Shown here: piece after piece, positions 8,401-17,147 of the stretch | Layout: the number at the start of each line of letters is the position of its first letter | Position numbering within the stretch: position 1 is the stretch's first letter | Source of the DNA: Thiodiazotropha sp037384425 | Lineage (GTDB): Bacteria > Pseudomonadota > Gammaproteobacteria > Chromatiales > Chromatiaceae | NCBI GenBank assembly: GCA_037384425.1 | Contig: JARROA010000014.1 | Location: forward strand, 1-64,000 | Length of the DNA: 64,000 nt | Direction of reading: 5' to 3' | Made by a program: the position numbers and the translations under genes | Notes under the pieces: generated by a model | The model's database searches: none | Told to the model about the DNA's origin: nothing | Seen by the model: the letters and a program-made list of their open reading frames with translations, nothing else

Positions 8401-8983
8401 GGGATCCCCTTCCCGTTCTGCGCTTCGGTGCCGATGCGGGCAATGCTTCCGGCGATTCGATCCGACGCCATTCGCCCGGCTGCAGACGATCGAGCCGCCA
8501 GTTGCCGATGGCGACGCGAATCAACCGCAGGGTGGGGAAGCCCACCGCCGCAGTCATGCGTCTGACCTGCCGGTTGCGTCCTTCACGCAGCGACAGCTCC
8601 AGCCAGCTGGTGGGAATGGCGGCCCGATGGCGAATCGGCGGATCCCGCGGCCAGATGTCGGGCGGGGCCAGGCGCCTTGCCCGGGCGGGGCGGGTAGGCC
8701 CGTCCTTGAGCTCGATGCCACTGCGCAGGTGCTGCAACGCCTGCTCGTCCAGTTCGCCCTCGACCTGCACCCAATAGGTCTTCCAGGCCTTGTGCCGGGG
8801 ATCGGTAAGCCGGTGCTGCAGGGCGCCGTCATCGGTCAGCAGCACCAGTCCCTCACTGTCCTTGTCGAGCCGGCCGGCGGCATAGACACCGGGTTGCGAG
8901 ATATAGTCGGCCAGCGTTGGGCGCTTCTCCGCATCGGTGAATTGGGTGAGTACACCATAAGGTTTGTTGAACAGGATCAGCAT
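8387..8983 (-). CDS. rluE: 23S rRNA pseudouridine synthase, RluE-like
   Basis: A 198-residue pseudouridine synthase of the RsuA family, lacking the S4 domain of longer relatives. It begins LILFNKPYGVLTQF. The catalytic aspartate lies in AAGRLDKDSEGLVLLTDDG at about residues 36-53, and the family KxRxGRNRQVRRM-type motif is LREGRNRQVRRMTAAVGFP. RluE of E. coli isomerises U2457 of 23S rRNA, and the neighbourhood (mnmA, hflD, purB, icd) is the same as that of rluE. The C-terminus has a basic extension (KRRTGRGSHARK). It is the first gene of the rluE-mnmA-hflD group. Confidence 0.87.
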   Translation of the reverse strand: MLILFNKPYGVLTQFTDAEKRPTLADYISQPGVYAAGRLDKDSEGLVLLTDDGALQHRLTDPRHKAWKTYWVQVEGELDEQALQHLRSGIELKDGPTRPARARRLAPPDIWPRDPPIRHRAAIPTSWLELSLREGRNRQVRRMTAAVGFPTLRLIRVAIGNWRLDRLQPGEWRRIESPEALPASAPKRRTGRGSHARK

Positions 8984-9086
8984 GAATGCAGGGTGCTAAC
9001 GGGGCAGTGATCTAAACCGCGTATTATGCGTGATTGCGCGCTGTGAGTTAAACCGTCAGGCGAAACCCCTGTACGATGCTGCCGCT

Positions 9087-10292
9087 TCAATCCGCGCCGC
9101 GGGCGATCGGCATGGGACGGAAAAAGCGCGTACATCCCTTACCCGACTGCTTGGCCTGGTAGAGGGCGACATCGGCCTGGCGGATGAGATTGGACACCGA
9201 CTGGCCGTCGTCGGGAAATATCGATACACCGATACTGCAGCCGGGATGAAAAGTGTGATCGTTGAGGGCGACCGGTTCATTGACCTCCTGCAGTATGCGC
9301 TCGGTCGCTTTGATGACATCCTCGATGTCATCGAAATCCTCCAGCAACAGGATGAATTCATCACCGCCGTAACGTGCCGTGTCTTCGGTGGAAAGGGTCA
9401 TGGCGTCGGTCTGGCGCAGGGCCGACTTCAGGCGCTTGGCCACCACGATCAGGATTTCGTCGCCCTTTTCGTGTCCCATGGTGTCGTTGATCTCCTTGAA
9501 GTTGTCCAGGTCGATCAGCAGTATCGCCAGGCGTTTGTTGCGACGATTGCAGCGCTCCAAGGCCCTGTCCGCCTGTTCGCTGAACCAGCGGCGATTGGTG
9601 AGACCGGTCAATGGGTCGATATAGGCGAACTCCTCGAGCCGCTGGTTGGCGGCGGAAAGCTCGTCGACCAGTTCCTGCTTTTCATACTTGATGCGCAGAA
9701 CCTGCTTGAAACTGTTGTGGTAGACGTGTCCGGTCACCACCACGATACCGCTGTAGGCGATGCCGAGAACGCTGAATTCAATGTGCGACTCCGCGCTGAC
9801 GAAATAGGACCAATACTGAAGCGCTAACATGATCGGTGTGCAGAAGGCGTAGTAGACCGGCAGTTTGAGGGCGTTGTTGGGCAGCGCCGCCAGGGGCATG
9901 GCAAGCAGTGTGACCAGCACGATGACCTGATCATAGACAGTGAATGTCTGCTGGTAGATCACGACCAGCGACGACCAGAGCAGACCTGCGGCAAAGGTGG
10001 TCAGGGCGTACAGCAGCAGCCAGATCCTGGAGTAGCGGTCTGTGACCAGGGTACTGTCGCGGAAACTGCGCAGGATGAGGCGTGCCAGATTGAACATCAC
10101 GAGAATGATCACCCAGCTGACGATCATTTCCTGTCCCGCCTGGGAGTTGTAGAGCGCACTCAGCAGCAAAACCGCCACGGCGGTGGAGGAGAAGAGGGTG
10201 ATGGGTGCATTCCGATACAGCAGGTCCAGTAGCTCCCGATCGGCGCTGGCCTCGGCGGTATACTCTTCCAATGTATCGCGTGTCTGCGCCAT
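9087..10292 (-). CDS. Membrane-bound diguanylate cyclase (GGDEF)
   Basis: A 401-residue protein with an N-terminal membrane region of about five to six helices (residues about 30-195), a short coiled linker (ELVDELSAANQRLEE), and a GGDEF domain from about residue 215. The domain starts DPLTGLTNRRWF, has the intact signature YGGDEF, and should make c-di-GMP. The inhibitory-site motif RQTD sits 12 residues before GGDEF, instead of the usual five, because of an insertion with sequence AMTLSTEDTARY. Feedback inhibition may be altered. It is monocistronic, divergent from icd. The sensed signal is unknown; the membrane part resembles no named sensory domain I recognise. Confidence 0.88.
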   Translation of the reverse strand: MAQTRDTLEEYTAEASADRELLDLLYRNAPITLFSSTAVAVLLLSALYNSQAGQEMIVSWVIILVMFNLARLILRSFRDSTLVTDRYSRIWLLLYALTTFAAGLLWSSLVVIYQQTFTVYDQVIVLVTLLAMPLAALPNNALKLPVYYAFCTPIMLALQYWSYFVSAESHIEFSVLGIAYSGIVVVTGHVYHNSFKQVLRIKYEKQELVDELSAANQRLEEFAYIDPLTGLTNRRWFSEQADRALERCNRRNKRLAILLIDLDNFKEINDTMGHEKGDEILIVVAKRLKSALRQTDAMTLSTEDTARYGGDEFILLLEDFDDIEDVIKATERILQEVNEPVALNDHTFHPGCSIGVSIFPDDGQSVSNLIRQADVALYQAKQSGKGCTRFFRPMPIARGAD

Positions 10293-10418
10293 AGAACCCT
10301 TCCCGAGAATTCAATTTGATCTTAGCACAGCCGATTCGAGGTGCGGTTGGCGTCGTAACCGAGCGCGCTGCACAAAACTAGGTTAGGCTATAGGCTTTTT
10401 ACCAGAGGTGACTGATAG

Positions 10419-11678
10419 ATGTTCTCCGACAAGCTAACCATCCCCGAGGGGGGTAGCGTCATCACGGTGGCGGATGATGCGACACCGGTGGTTCCCGACA
10501 ATCCCATAGTCCCATTCATCGAAGGTGACGGTATCGGCGCCGATATCACACCGGCGATGCATAACGTGGTCGATGCGGCAGTCGAGCTTGCCTACGGCTC
10601 AAAGCGAAAGATCCATTGGATGGAGATCTATGCCGGTGAGAAGGCTAACCGGGTCTATGGCGAGGGCGTCTGGTTGCCGGAGGAGACGATCGAGGCGCTG
10701 AAGAAATTTTCAGTTTCGATCAAGGGCCCGCTGACCACCCCGGTCGGCGGTGGCATTCGCTCGCTGAACGTGGCCATGCGCCAGATGCTCGATCTCTATC
10801 TCTGCATCCGGCCGGTGCGCTATTTCAGTGGTACGCCCAGCCCGTTGAAACATCCCGAGAAGACCGACATGGTGATTTTCAGGGAGAACACGGAGGACAT
10901 CTACGCCGGCATCGAGTGGCAGGCGGGTACGCCCGAGGTCGAAAAGGTGGTGCGCTTTCTGCAGCAAGAGATGGGCGTCGACAAGATCCGCTTTCCGGCC
11001 AGCTCCAGCATCGGCATCAAACCGGTCTCGGAAGAGGGCACCAAACGTCTGGTGCGGCGCGCGCTGCAGTACGCAATCGACAATGATCGCGATTCGGTGA
11101 CCCTGGTGCACAAGGGTAATATCATGAAGTACACCGAGGGCTCGTTCAAAAACTGGGGCTACGAACTGGCCATGCAGGAGTTCGAGGGGGAACTGATCGA
11201 TGGTGGTCCCTGGTGTCACGTGGCCAATCCCTTGACCGGTCGGGACATCCTGGTGAAAGACGTCATCGCCGACGCTTTCCTGCAGGAGATTCTGCTGCAC
11301 CCCGACGAATTCAGTGTGATTGCCACCCTGAATCTCAATGGCGATTACATCTCGGATGCACTGGCGGCGCAGGTGGGAGGAATCGGCATTGCACCCGGTG
11401 CCAACCTGTCGGATCGGGTCGCCATCTTCGAGGCCACCCACGGCACGGCGCCGATGATCGCCGGACAAAACCGGGCCAACCCGGGTTCACTCATCCTCTC
11501 GGCGGAGATGATGTTGCGACACATGGGGTGGCGCGAGGCGGCCGACCTAGTGGTCAAGGGTGTCTCGGGAGCAATCCATCACCATACGGTGACGGAGGAT
11601 TTTGCCACGCACATGGAGAACGCGACCCTGGTCGGTACCCTGGAGTTCGGCCAGGCGGTCATCGAAAACATGAAGTAA
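10419..11678 (+). CDS. icd: Isocitrate dehydrogenase (NADP+)
   Basis: A 419-residue TCA-cycle enzyme that converts isocitrate to 2-oxoglutarate, CO2 and NADPH. The substrate-binding serine regulated by phosphorylation in E. coli is in GGGIRSLNVAMRQ at about residue 110. Metal- and substrate-binding residues lie in LNLNGDYISDALAAQVGG, and FEATHGTAPMIAGQ matches the bacterial NADP-type enzyme. E. coli Icd is 416 residues. The gene follows the divergent diguanylate cyclase and converges on cspD, with a hairpin at 11692-11715 between. The icd-cspD-clpS-clpA order is as in Pseudomonas. Confidence 0.97.
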   Translation: MFSDKLTIPEGGSVITVADDATPVVPDNPIVPFIEGDGIGADITPAMHNVVDAAVELAYGSKRKIHWMEIYAGEKANRVYGEGVWLPEETIEALKKFSVSIKGPLTTPVGGGIRSLNVAMRQMLDLYLCIRPVRYFSGTPSPLKHPEKTDMVIFRENTEDIYAGIEWQAGTPEVEKVVRFLQQEMGVDKIRFPASSSIGIKPVSEEGTKRLVRRALQYAIDNDRDSVTLVHKGNIMKYTEGSFKNWGYELAMQEFEGELIDGGPWCHVANPLTGRDILVKDVIADAFLQEILLHPDEFSVIATLNLNGDYISDALAAQVGGIGIAPGANLSDRVAIFEATHGTAPMIAGQNRANPGSLILSAEMMLRHMGWREAADLVVKGVSGAIHHHTVTEDFATHMENATLVGTLEFGQAVIENMK

Positions 11679-11691
11679 TCAAGCGGCTACA

Positions 11692-11715
11692 TGCCGATGG
11701 GTAAGCCCATCGGCA
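11692..11715. terminator. Hairpin between icd and cspD
   Basis: A perfect 10-bp stem (TGCCGATGGG and its complement) around a 4-nt loop, 14 bases after the icd stop. No U-tract follows on the plus strand, so it may be a 3'-end stabilising hairpin rather than a classical intrinsic terminator. Confidence 0.55.
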
Positions 11716-11741
11716 GTGCCCCCTGATGTTACCGGATTGGA

Positions 11742-11954
11742 TTACTCCCCGGTGATGCGCTGTATGTTGGTCGCGTGAAGACCTTTCGGTCCCTGACTGA
11801 TGTCAAACTGGACCTTCTGACCTTCTTTCAGTGTCTTGTAACCATCCATTTCGATGGATGAGAAATGTACGAAGACATCCTGATCTCCATCTTCCGGAGT
11901 TACAAACCCGTAGCCCTTGGCGTTGTTAAACCACTTTACGACTCCAGTCGCCAT
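11742..11954 (-). CDS. cspD: Cold-shock-domain protein, CspD-like
   Basis: A 70-residue single cold-shock domain. RNP1 is KGYGFVTP and RNP2 is VFVHFS, and the start is ATGVVKWFNNAKGY. MDGYKTLKEGQ and FDISQGPKG match CspD rather than CspA. E. coli CspD inhibits replication in stationary phase and is divergent from clpS; the same arrangement is seen here. Other cold-shock paralogues cannot be excluded on sequence alone, but gene order supports CspD. Confidence 0.9.
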   Translation of the reverse strand: MATGVVKWFNNAKGYGFVTPEDGDQDVFVHFSSIEMDGYKTLKEGQKVQFDISQGPKGLHATNIQRITGE

Positions 11955-12449
11955 TGCTATTTACTCCTCGGCTATCCAGCACTTGAGAGGAGGATTGTTC
12001 GTAGCTGGCAGTGGTATGAGGAACTCTTATGGAAGTGTCTGTGTCAGATGCCCCAGAATCAGCCTGGATGGCTGATCTGGCGGTTGACGACCTCAAACAC
12101 AACTGTCCTTTCGAGGTTCTCTCAATAGTGTCGACTACGGTTATTATTGGGAGTGACGAAATCACTCCACCCCCCTCACTCAAGTACAACTTATCTAATA
12201 TGGTGAAATTCAGCCGTTAAGTAACGGCCAACAAACGGTGTATCGCCTCTCTTCCGCGGAAGCGTTTTGTAACGCCGTACAGGCAAGTATAGTGAGACAG
12301 GAGAACTGGTCAACTATTATCCAAGCGATATGCTTGGTATTGTGTTCGTCAATTAGTATGATCCCGTATATTTGCCCGTGAAATCCTCAGTATATCCCGG
12401 AGAATCATTCAGCTTTTCAGGTTGAACAGGCCTGCTAGAATCACCCAAT
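11955..12449. other. Intergenic region between divergent cspD and clpS
   Basis: About 495 bases with no convincing gene. It must hold both promoters. Short open frames here have no ribosome-binding site or recognisable product. I see no riboswitch or repeat I can name. Confidence 0.5.
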
Positions 12450-12770
12450 ATGAGCAGTCGAGAGCAAACATCACACGAAGACGGACTGGCCTTACAGGAG
12501 GCAAAGCCTAAACTCAAAAAGCCACCTCTGTACAAGGTCATCATCCTGAATGACGACTACACACCGATGGAGTTCGTGGTTCAGGTGCTTGAAACCTTTT
12601 TTGGTATGGACAGGGAGAAGGCCACCCGCGTCATGCTGCACGTTCACACACGGGGCATGGGAGTCTGTGGTGTCTTCACCAAGGACGTGGCGGAGACCAA
12701 GGTGTCACAGGTCAATGATTTCTCTCGCAGCAACCAGCACCCGCTACTGTGCACAATGGAGGAGTCCTAG
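12450..12770 (+). CDS. clpS: ATP-dependent Clp protease adaptor ClpS
   Basis: A 106-residue N-recognin that delivers proteins with bulky N-terminal residues to ClpAP. The core is KVIILNDDYTPMEFVVQVL, with the DDYTPMEFV residues that line the N-degron pocket, then HVHTRGMGVCGVFTKDVAETK. The N-terminal extension (about 25 residues) is flexible, as in E. coli ClpS (106 residues). It lies 38 bases before clpA. The interval holds a perfect palindrome CCTGTTAACAGG at 12772-12783. Confidence 0.96.
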   Translation: MSSREQTSHEDGLALQEAKPKLKKPPLYKVIILNDDYTPMEFVVQVLETFFGMDREKATRVMLHVHTRGMGVCGVFTKDVAETKVSQVNDFSRSNQHPLLCTMEES

Positions 12771-12808
12771 GACCTGTTAACAGGCCACAGCCTCCCTGGA
12801 GTTCCCTG

Positions 12809-15085
12809 ATGTTGAATAAAGAGCTTGAATTTACCCTGAACCAGGCGTTCAAGGATGCCAAAGAGAGACACCATGAGTTCATGACGGTGGACCATCTGCT
12901 TCTCGCCCTGCTCGACAATCCGGCGGCGGTATCCGTACTGCGGGCTTGCGGCGCGGATATCGAGAAGCTGCGCAGTCAGGTGCGGGAATTCGTCGATCAC
13001 ACCACACCGCTGATCCCTGACGGCGAGGAGCGCGAAATACAGCCCACGCTGGGTTTTCAGCGCGTTCTGCAACGCGCGGTGTTCCACGTGCAGTCATCTG
13101 GCAAGAATGAAGTCACTGGCGCCAATGTCCTGGTCGCCATCTTCAACGAGCAGGACTCCCAGGCAGTCTATTTCCTCGGCCAGCAGAAGGTCAGCCGTCT
13201 GGATGTGGTCAACTACATCTCACATGGCATCTCCAAGCTCGACGAAAACGAACAGGAAGGGGAAGCCAGTGTGGAATTCAACAACGAAAACAAGGGTGAC
13301 GGTCAGGCCAGCCCGCTGGAGACCTACGCTTCGAACCTGAATCAGCTGGCTGAGCAGGGCAAGATCGATCCCCTGATCGGTCGTCGCTCCGAGGTGGAGC
13401 GCACCATCCAGATCCTCTGCCGTCGGCGCAAGAACAATCCACTGCTGGTGGGTGAGGCCGGTGTCGGCAAGACAGCCATCGCCGAAGGTCTGGCAAAGAA
13501 GATCGTCGACCATGAAGTCCCCGACGTGCTGGCCCACGCCACCATCTATGCCCTCGATCTGGGAACCCTGGTCGCCGGTACCAAGTACCGGGGCGATTTC
13601 GAAAAACGGCTGAAGGCGGTACTGGCTCAACTCAAACGCGAGAAGGACGTGGTGCTCTTCATCGACGAGATCCACACCATCATCGGTGCCGGTGCCGCAT
13701 CCGGTGGCGTCATGGACGCATCAAATCTGATCAAGCCGGTATTGGCGTCCGGAGAGCTGCGTTGCATCGGTTCCACCACCTACCAGGAGTTCCGCGGTAT
13801 CTTCGAAAAGGATCGGGCGCTGGCACGCCGCTTCCAGAAGATCGATGTGGAAGAGCCCACGGTCGCGGAGACCATCGAGATCCTGCGGGGATTGAAGAGT
13901 CGCTTCGAGGCTCATCATCACATCGAGTACACCGATGAGGCGCTGCGCAGTGCGGCCGAACTCTCCGACAAATACCTCAACGACCGCCATCTCCCCGACA
14001 AGGCGATCGATGTCATAGATGAGGCGGGTGCCAACGTGCAGCTGCAGCCGGAAGAGGAGCGCAAAAAGATCATCGACGTGGATGAAATCGAGGCGATCAT
14101 CGCCAAGATCGCACGCATTCCGCCGAAAAAGGTCTCCACCAGCGACACCGAGGCGCTGCTCAATCTTTCACGCGACCTCAAACTGGTGGTGTTCGGTCAG
14201 GACGAGGCGATCGAAGCGCTCACCGCCTCGATTCGCATGAACCGTTCCGGCCTAGTCAACGAAGGCCGGCCGGTGGGTTCCTTCCTGTTCGCCGGTCCCA
14301 CCGGTGTCGGCAAGACGGAGATCACCCGTCAGTTGGCGCGCATCATGGGAATGGAGCTGATCCGTTTCGACATGTCGGAGTACATGGAACGGCATACGGT
14401 CTCGCGCCTGATCGGTGCGCCTCCCGGCTATGTCGGATTCGATCAGGGTGGTCTGTTGACGGAAGAGATCGCCAAGCATCCGCACTGCGTGTTGCTGCTT
14501 GATGAAATCGAAAAGGCACACCCGGACGTCTTCAATCTGCTGCTGCAGGTGATGGATCATGGAACCCTGACCGACAACAACGGACGCAAGGCCGACTTTC
14601 GCAACGTGGTGATCATCATGACCACCAATGCGGGGGCCCAGGAGATGAGCCGTTCCTCCATCGGCTTCACCAGCCAGGATCACACCAGTGACGGGATGGA
14701 GGTAATCAAGCGCATGTTCACTCCCGAGTTCCGCAATCGTCTGGATGCCATCATCCAGTTCGCCGGTCTCTCCCAGGAGCATATCGCCAAGGTGGTCGAC
14801 AAGTTCGTCTTCGAGCTGGAAGGGCAGCTGCAGGAGAAGCACGTCAGCCTGGTGGTCGAGCCTGAGGCCCGCGTCTGGCTGGCGGAGCACGGTTACGACC
14901 CGAAGATGGGCGCGCGACCGATGGCCCGATTGATTCAGGAAGAGATCAAAAAGCCCTTGGCGGAGGAGCTGCTGTTCGGCAGCCTGGTCGGCGGCGGTAC
15001 GGTGCGGGTCGATGTCTCGGAGGGCAAGCTCCAGTTCGACATCGTGGCACACTCGGTGCCGGATGCAACGACAGAAGACGGTTAG
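12809..15085 (+). CDS. clpA: ATP-dependent Clp protease ATP-binding subunit ClpA
   Basis: A 758-residue AAA+ unfoldase, the same length as E. coli ClpA. An N-domain (1-145) binds ClpS. D1 has Walker A GEAGVGKT (about residue 215) and Walker B VVLFIDEIH. D2 has GPTGVGKTE (about residue 495) and CVLLLDEIEKAH. The ClpP-docking loop IGFTSQ is at about residue 618, so it should pair with ClpP, which is not encoded here. The ATG at 12809 follows GGAG at good spacing and matches the family N-terminus; a frame opening at 12749 overlaps clpS and is rejected. Only six bases separate it from the convergent infA stop. Confidence 0.98.
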   Translation: MLNKELEFTLNQAFKDAKERHHEFMTVDHLLLALLDNPAAVSVLRACGADIEKLRSQVREFVDHTTPLIPDGEEREIQPTLGFQRVLQRAVFHVQSSGKNEVTGANVLVAIFNEQDSQAVYFLGQQKVSRLDVVNYISHGISKLDENEQEGEASVEFNNENKGDGQASPLETYASNLNQLAEQGKIDPLIGRRSEVERTIQILCRRRKNNPLLVGEAGVGKTAIAEGLAKKIVDHEVPDVLAHATIYALDLGTLVAGTKYRGDFEKRLKAVLAQLKREKDVVLFIDEIHTIIGAGAASGGVMDASNLIKPVLASGELRCIGSTTYQEFRGIFEKDRALARRFQKIDVEEPTVAETIEILRGLKSRFEAHHHIEYTDEALRSAAELSDKYLNDRHLPDKAIDVIDEAGANVQLQPEEERKKIIDVDEIEAIIAKIARIPPKKVSTSDTEALLNLSRDLKLVVFGQDEAIEALTASIRMNRSGLVNEGRPVGSFLFAGPTGVGKTEITRQLARIMGMELIRFDMSEYMERHTVSRLIGAPPGYVGFDQGGLLTEEIAKHPHCVLLLDEIEKAHPDVFNLLLQVMDHGTLTDNNGRKADFRNVVIIMTTNAGAQEMSRSSIGFTSQDHTSDGMEVIKRMFTPEFRNRLDAIIQFAGLSQEHIAKVVDKFVFELEGQLQEKHVSLVVEPEARVWLAEHGYDPKMGARPMARLIQEEIKKPLAEELLFGSLVGGGTVRVDVSEGKLQFDIVAHSVPDATTEDG

Positions 15086-15091
15086 TCTAGA

Positions 15092-15310
15092 TCAGCGGGC
15101 GCGGTAGGTGATACGACCTTTGGTCAGGTCGTAAGGGGTCAGCTGCACGGTCACTTTGTCACCGGTCAGAATGCGGATGTAGTGCTTGCGCATTTTGCCG
15201 GAGATGTGTGCGGTCACTACATGACCGTTTTCCAGCTCGACTCGAAACATGGTATTGGGCAGTGTTTCCACCACTGTTCCTTCCATTTCGATGAAGTCTT
15301 CTTTTGCCAT
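15092..15310 (-). CDS. infA: Translation initiation factor IF-1
   Basis: A 72-residue S1/OB-fold protein that binds the ribosomal A site during initiation. AKEDFIEMEGTVVETLPNTMF at the start and KMRKHYIRILTGDKV with the C-terminal GRITYRAR are nearly identical to E. coli IF-1 (72 residues). The ATG at 15310 is chosen because longer in-frame extensions are outside the conserved protein. Convergent with clpA, as in other gammaproteobacteria. Confidence 0.98.
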   Translation of the reverse strand: MAKEDFIEMEGTVVETLPNTMFRVELENGHVVTAHISGKMRKHYIRILTGDKVTVQLTPYDLTKGRITYRAR

Positions 15311-15425
15311 AGATTTTCCTGATAGTTGCCGATTCCGGGCGCGAAGTATACCACAGCGGCCGGGCTGAAGAGCGCCATTATCAGTATATTTCCGCGTATG
15401 GCAAGTCTCTTTGCCGGACAGGACA

Positions 15426-16100
15426 CTAGTTCTCCAGCTTGTAGGCCATTGCATAGCTGACCAGCATGGGACATTCGATCTCGGCCGGGATCTTCGGTAG
15501 CGGTTTGGCCGCCTCGATGGCTTTCCCGGCCGCTTTTCTGAGCAGACTGTGCCCACCGTCGATTTCAAGTGCTACGACCTCTCCTTCACAACCGAGGCGG
15601 AATCGCACCTGGATCATGCCCTGCAGGTTTCGTTTGCGTGCGATGGTCGGGTAGAACTTGTTCTTCTCGATCTTAGCCAGCAATCGGCTCAGATATTCGT
15701 TCCTGAGGTCGACCAGCTGACGACTCGCCGACGGAGGTGGCATAGGCGCCGGTTGCGGCGGAGGTTCCGTGGACACTTTCGGTTTCGCGGGGGTTTGTAC
15801 CGGTTTGGGTTTCGATTTGGGAACCGGCTTCGGTTCAGGCTTCGGCTTGGGTTTAGGATTGGGCTTCGGCGGTGGCTCGGGTGGGGGCGCAGGCTCCTCA
15901 GGAGATGGCTCCTCGACCGGCATGACCGCCTCCGGTTCGGGTTGCGGGAAGTTGACCTGTACGAAAAGCGAGTTGGGCGGCTGCTCGGTCTTTTGCGTGG
16001 CGAGCAGTTGTCGATCCGACCACTCGAAAAGGACATAGAAGTGCAGCAGCAGCGAGACCGCCACCGCCGCCGCACGCCAGCTCAGGTCCTGAACCATCAT
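15426..16100 (-). CDS. tonB: Energy transducer TonB
   Basis: A 224-residue TonB. One N-terminal membrane anchor (about residues 10-28) is followed by a periplasmic spacer rich in Pro-Glu and then Pro-Lys (about 50-125), and a C-terminal TonB domain (about 135-224) with YPTIARKRNLQGMIQVRF. It transmits energy from ExbB/ExbD to outer-membrane receptors. Its ATG overlaps the exbD stop (ATGA), so it is the last gene of the seven-gene operon that starts with the TonB-dependent receptor at 21876. It is probably dedicated to that receptor. Confidence 0.93.
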   Translation of the reverse strand: MMVQDLSWRAAAVAVSLLLHFYVLFEWSDRQLLATQKTEQPPNSLFVQVNFPQPEPEAVMPVEEPSPEEPAPPPEPPPKPNPKPKPKPEPKPVPKSKPKPVQTPAKPKVSTEPPPQPAPMPPPSASRQLVDLRNEYLSRLLAKIEKNKFYPTIARKRNLQGMIQVRFRLGCEGEVVALEIDGGHSLLRKAAGKAIEAAKPLPKIPAEIECPMLVSYAMAYKLEN

Positions 16101-16498
16101 GGCTTTTCGGTCAGTATATCCAATGATTCAGCTCCCGCCGCCCGTGCCGCATCGATCACTTTCACCCCAAGACCGAACTGGGCCGCATGATCACCTTTAA
16201 GCTTCACATAGCGCTTTTCCGGTGCATGCAGGGCGCCTCTCAGGGTCTCTTCGAGCGCCTTGACAGGAGTGGGGAAGCCGTCCACAAGCAGCTGACCGTC
16301 AGGGGTCATAGCCACTTCGACATACCCTTCATCCTCGCTGGCCGCACTGTTTTCCGCCTCCGGGAGATCGATGGCGATGGCCTCATCCTCGATGAAGTGG
16401 GCCGTCAGCATGAAAAACACCAGCAGCAGGAAGACGATATCGATCAGCGGCGTCAAATTGAGTGCCATCAATGAATGGCGGCGGTATTCAGACGCCAT
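16097..16498 (-). CDS. exbD: Biopolymer transport protein ExbD
   Basis: A 133-residue ExbD/TolR protein. The single membrane helix carries the conserved protonatable aspartate in LTPLIDIVFLLLVFFMLT (about residues 15-32). The periplasmic domain follows, with the conserved hydrophobic pattern YVKLKGDHAAQFGLGVKVID. ATG at 16498 gives an 11-base overlap with exbB; an upstream in-frame ATG at 16519 is less likely. It forms the proton-driven motor with ExbB for the TonB of this operon. Confidence 0.93.
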   Translation of the reverse strand: MASEYRRHSLMALNLTPLIDIVFLLLVFFMLTAHFIEDEAIAIDLPEAENSAASEDEGYVEVAMTPDGQLLVDGFPTPVKALEETLRGALHAPEKRYVKLKGDHAAQFGLGVKVIDAARAAGAESLDILTEKP

Positions 16499-17147
16499 CG
16501 GTGATCTGCTCCCAGGCATGTGGTCGCTTGGGTTCCTCAGCCGACATGCCGCCGTTGCGGCGCTCGAGCAGCAGGGCGAGGCACTGGCTCATGCGCTGTC
16601 CGCGGCGTTCCACGGCGCCTTCCAGAAAGTGGAGAAGAATCAGCAGCGGAATCGCCACCGCCAGGCCGACACCGGTGGTGATCATGGCCTCCCAGATGCC
16701 GCCGGCCAGGGCCTGGGCGTCCACCTTGCCGCCTGCCTGCTCTATCACCATGAAGGCCTTGATCATACCGGTAATGGTTCCGAGCAGGCCGAGCAGGGGG
16801 GCCGTGTTACCCAGTATTCCCAAGGTGCGCAGGCCGAACTCCATGCGTTGGATCTCCTGTGCCCGCACACGTTGGCCGACACCCTGGAGGTCTTTGACGC
16901 CATCCGCGTCGGCATGTACCACCGCCTGGATTAGACGGCCTTCCGGGCCTCTGAGATCGGACACCAACTCGGCAGCGTCTTTCTGGTCCAGCAGGCGATC
17001 GAGTCTGCCCATCCAAGCCTTGGGCAGTTGGCGCAGGCGCATAAAGAGGATGTTCCTCTCCAGGACAATGGCCAGCCCGATGGAGGAGTAGGCGGCCAGG
17101 ATCCAGACTACCGGCCCACCCTTGGCAAAGAGTTCTGCAATATTCAT
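16488..17147 (-). CDS. exbB: Biopolymer transport protein ExbB (MotA/TolQ/ExbB family)
   Basis: A 219-residue, three-helix proton channel. The N-terminal helix (about residues 10-30: VVWILAAYSSIGLAIVLER) is followed by a cytoplasmic region, then TLGILGNTAPLLGLLGTITGMI (about 115-135) and AMITTGVGLAVAIPLLILLHF (about 160-180), the MotA/ExbB signature helices. The ATG at 17147 overlaps the stop of the CcdA-like gene by four bases, which fixes the start. It works with ExbD and TonB of the same operon. Confidence 0.94.
   Translation of the reverse strand: MNIAELFAKGGPVVWILAAYSSIGLAIVLERNILFMRLRQLPKAWMGRLDRLLDQKDAAELVSDLRGPEGRLIQAVVHADADGVKDLQGVGQRVRAQEIQRMEFGLRTLGILGNTAPLLGLLGTITGMIKAFMVIEQAGGKVDAQALAGGIWEAMITTGVGLAVAIPLLILLHFLEGAVERRGQRMSQCLALLLERRNGGMSAEEPKRPHAWEQITDGV

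Noticed and set aside
12029..12220. 63-codon frame between cspD and clpS
   Set aside because: It overlaps the region needed for promoters and has no family features.
12772..12783. Palindrome CCTGTTAACAGG between clpS and clpA as an operator
   Set aside because: It is perfect but single; part of it (CCTGTTAACA) also appears after the gene ending at 44088, with no other sign of a binding site.
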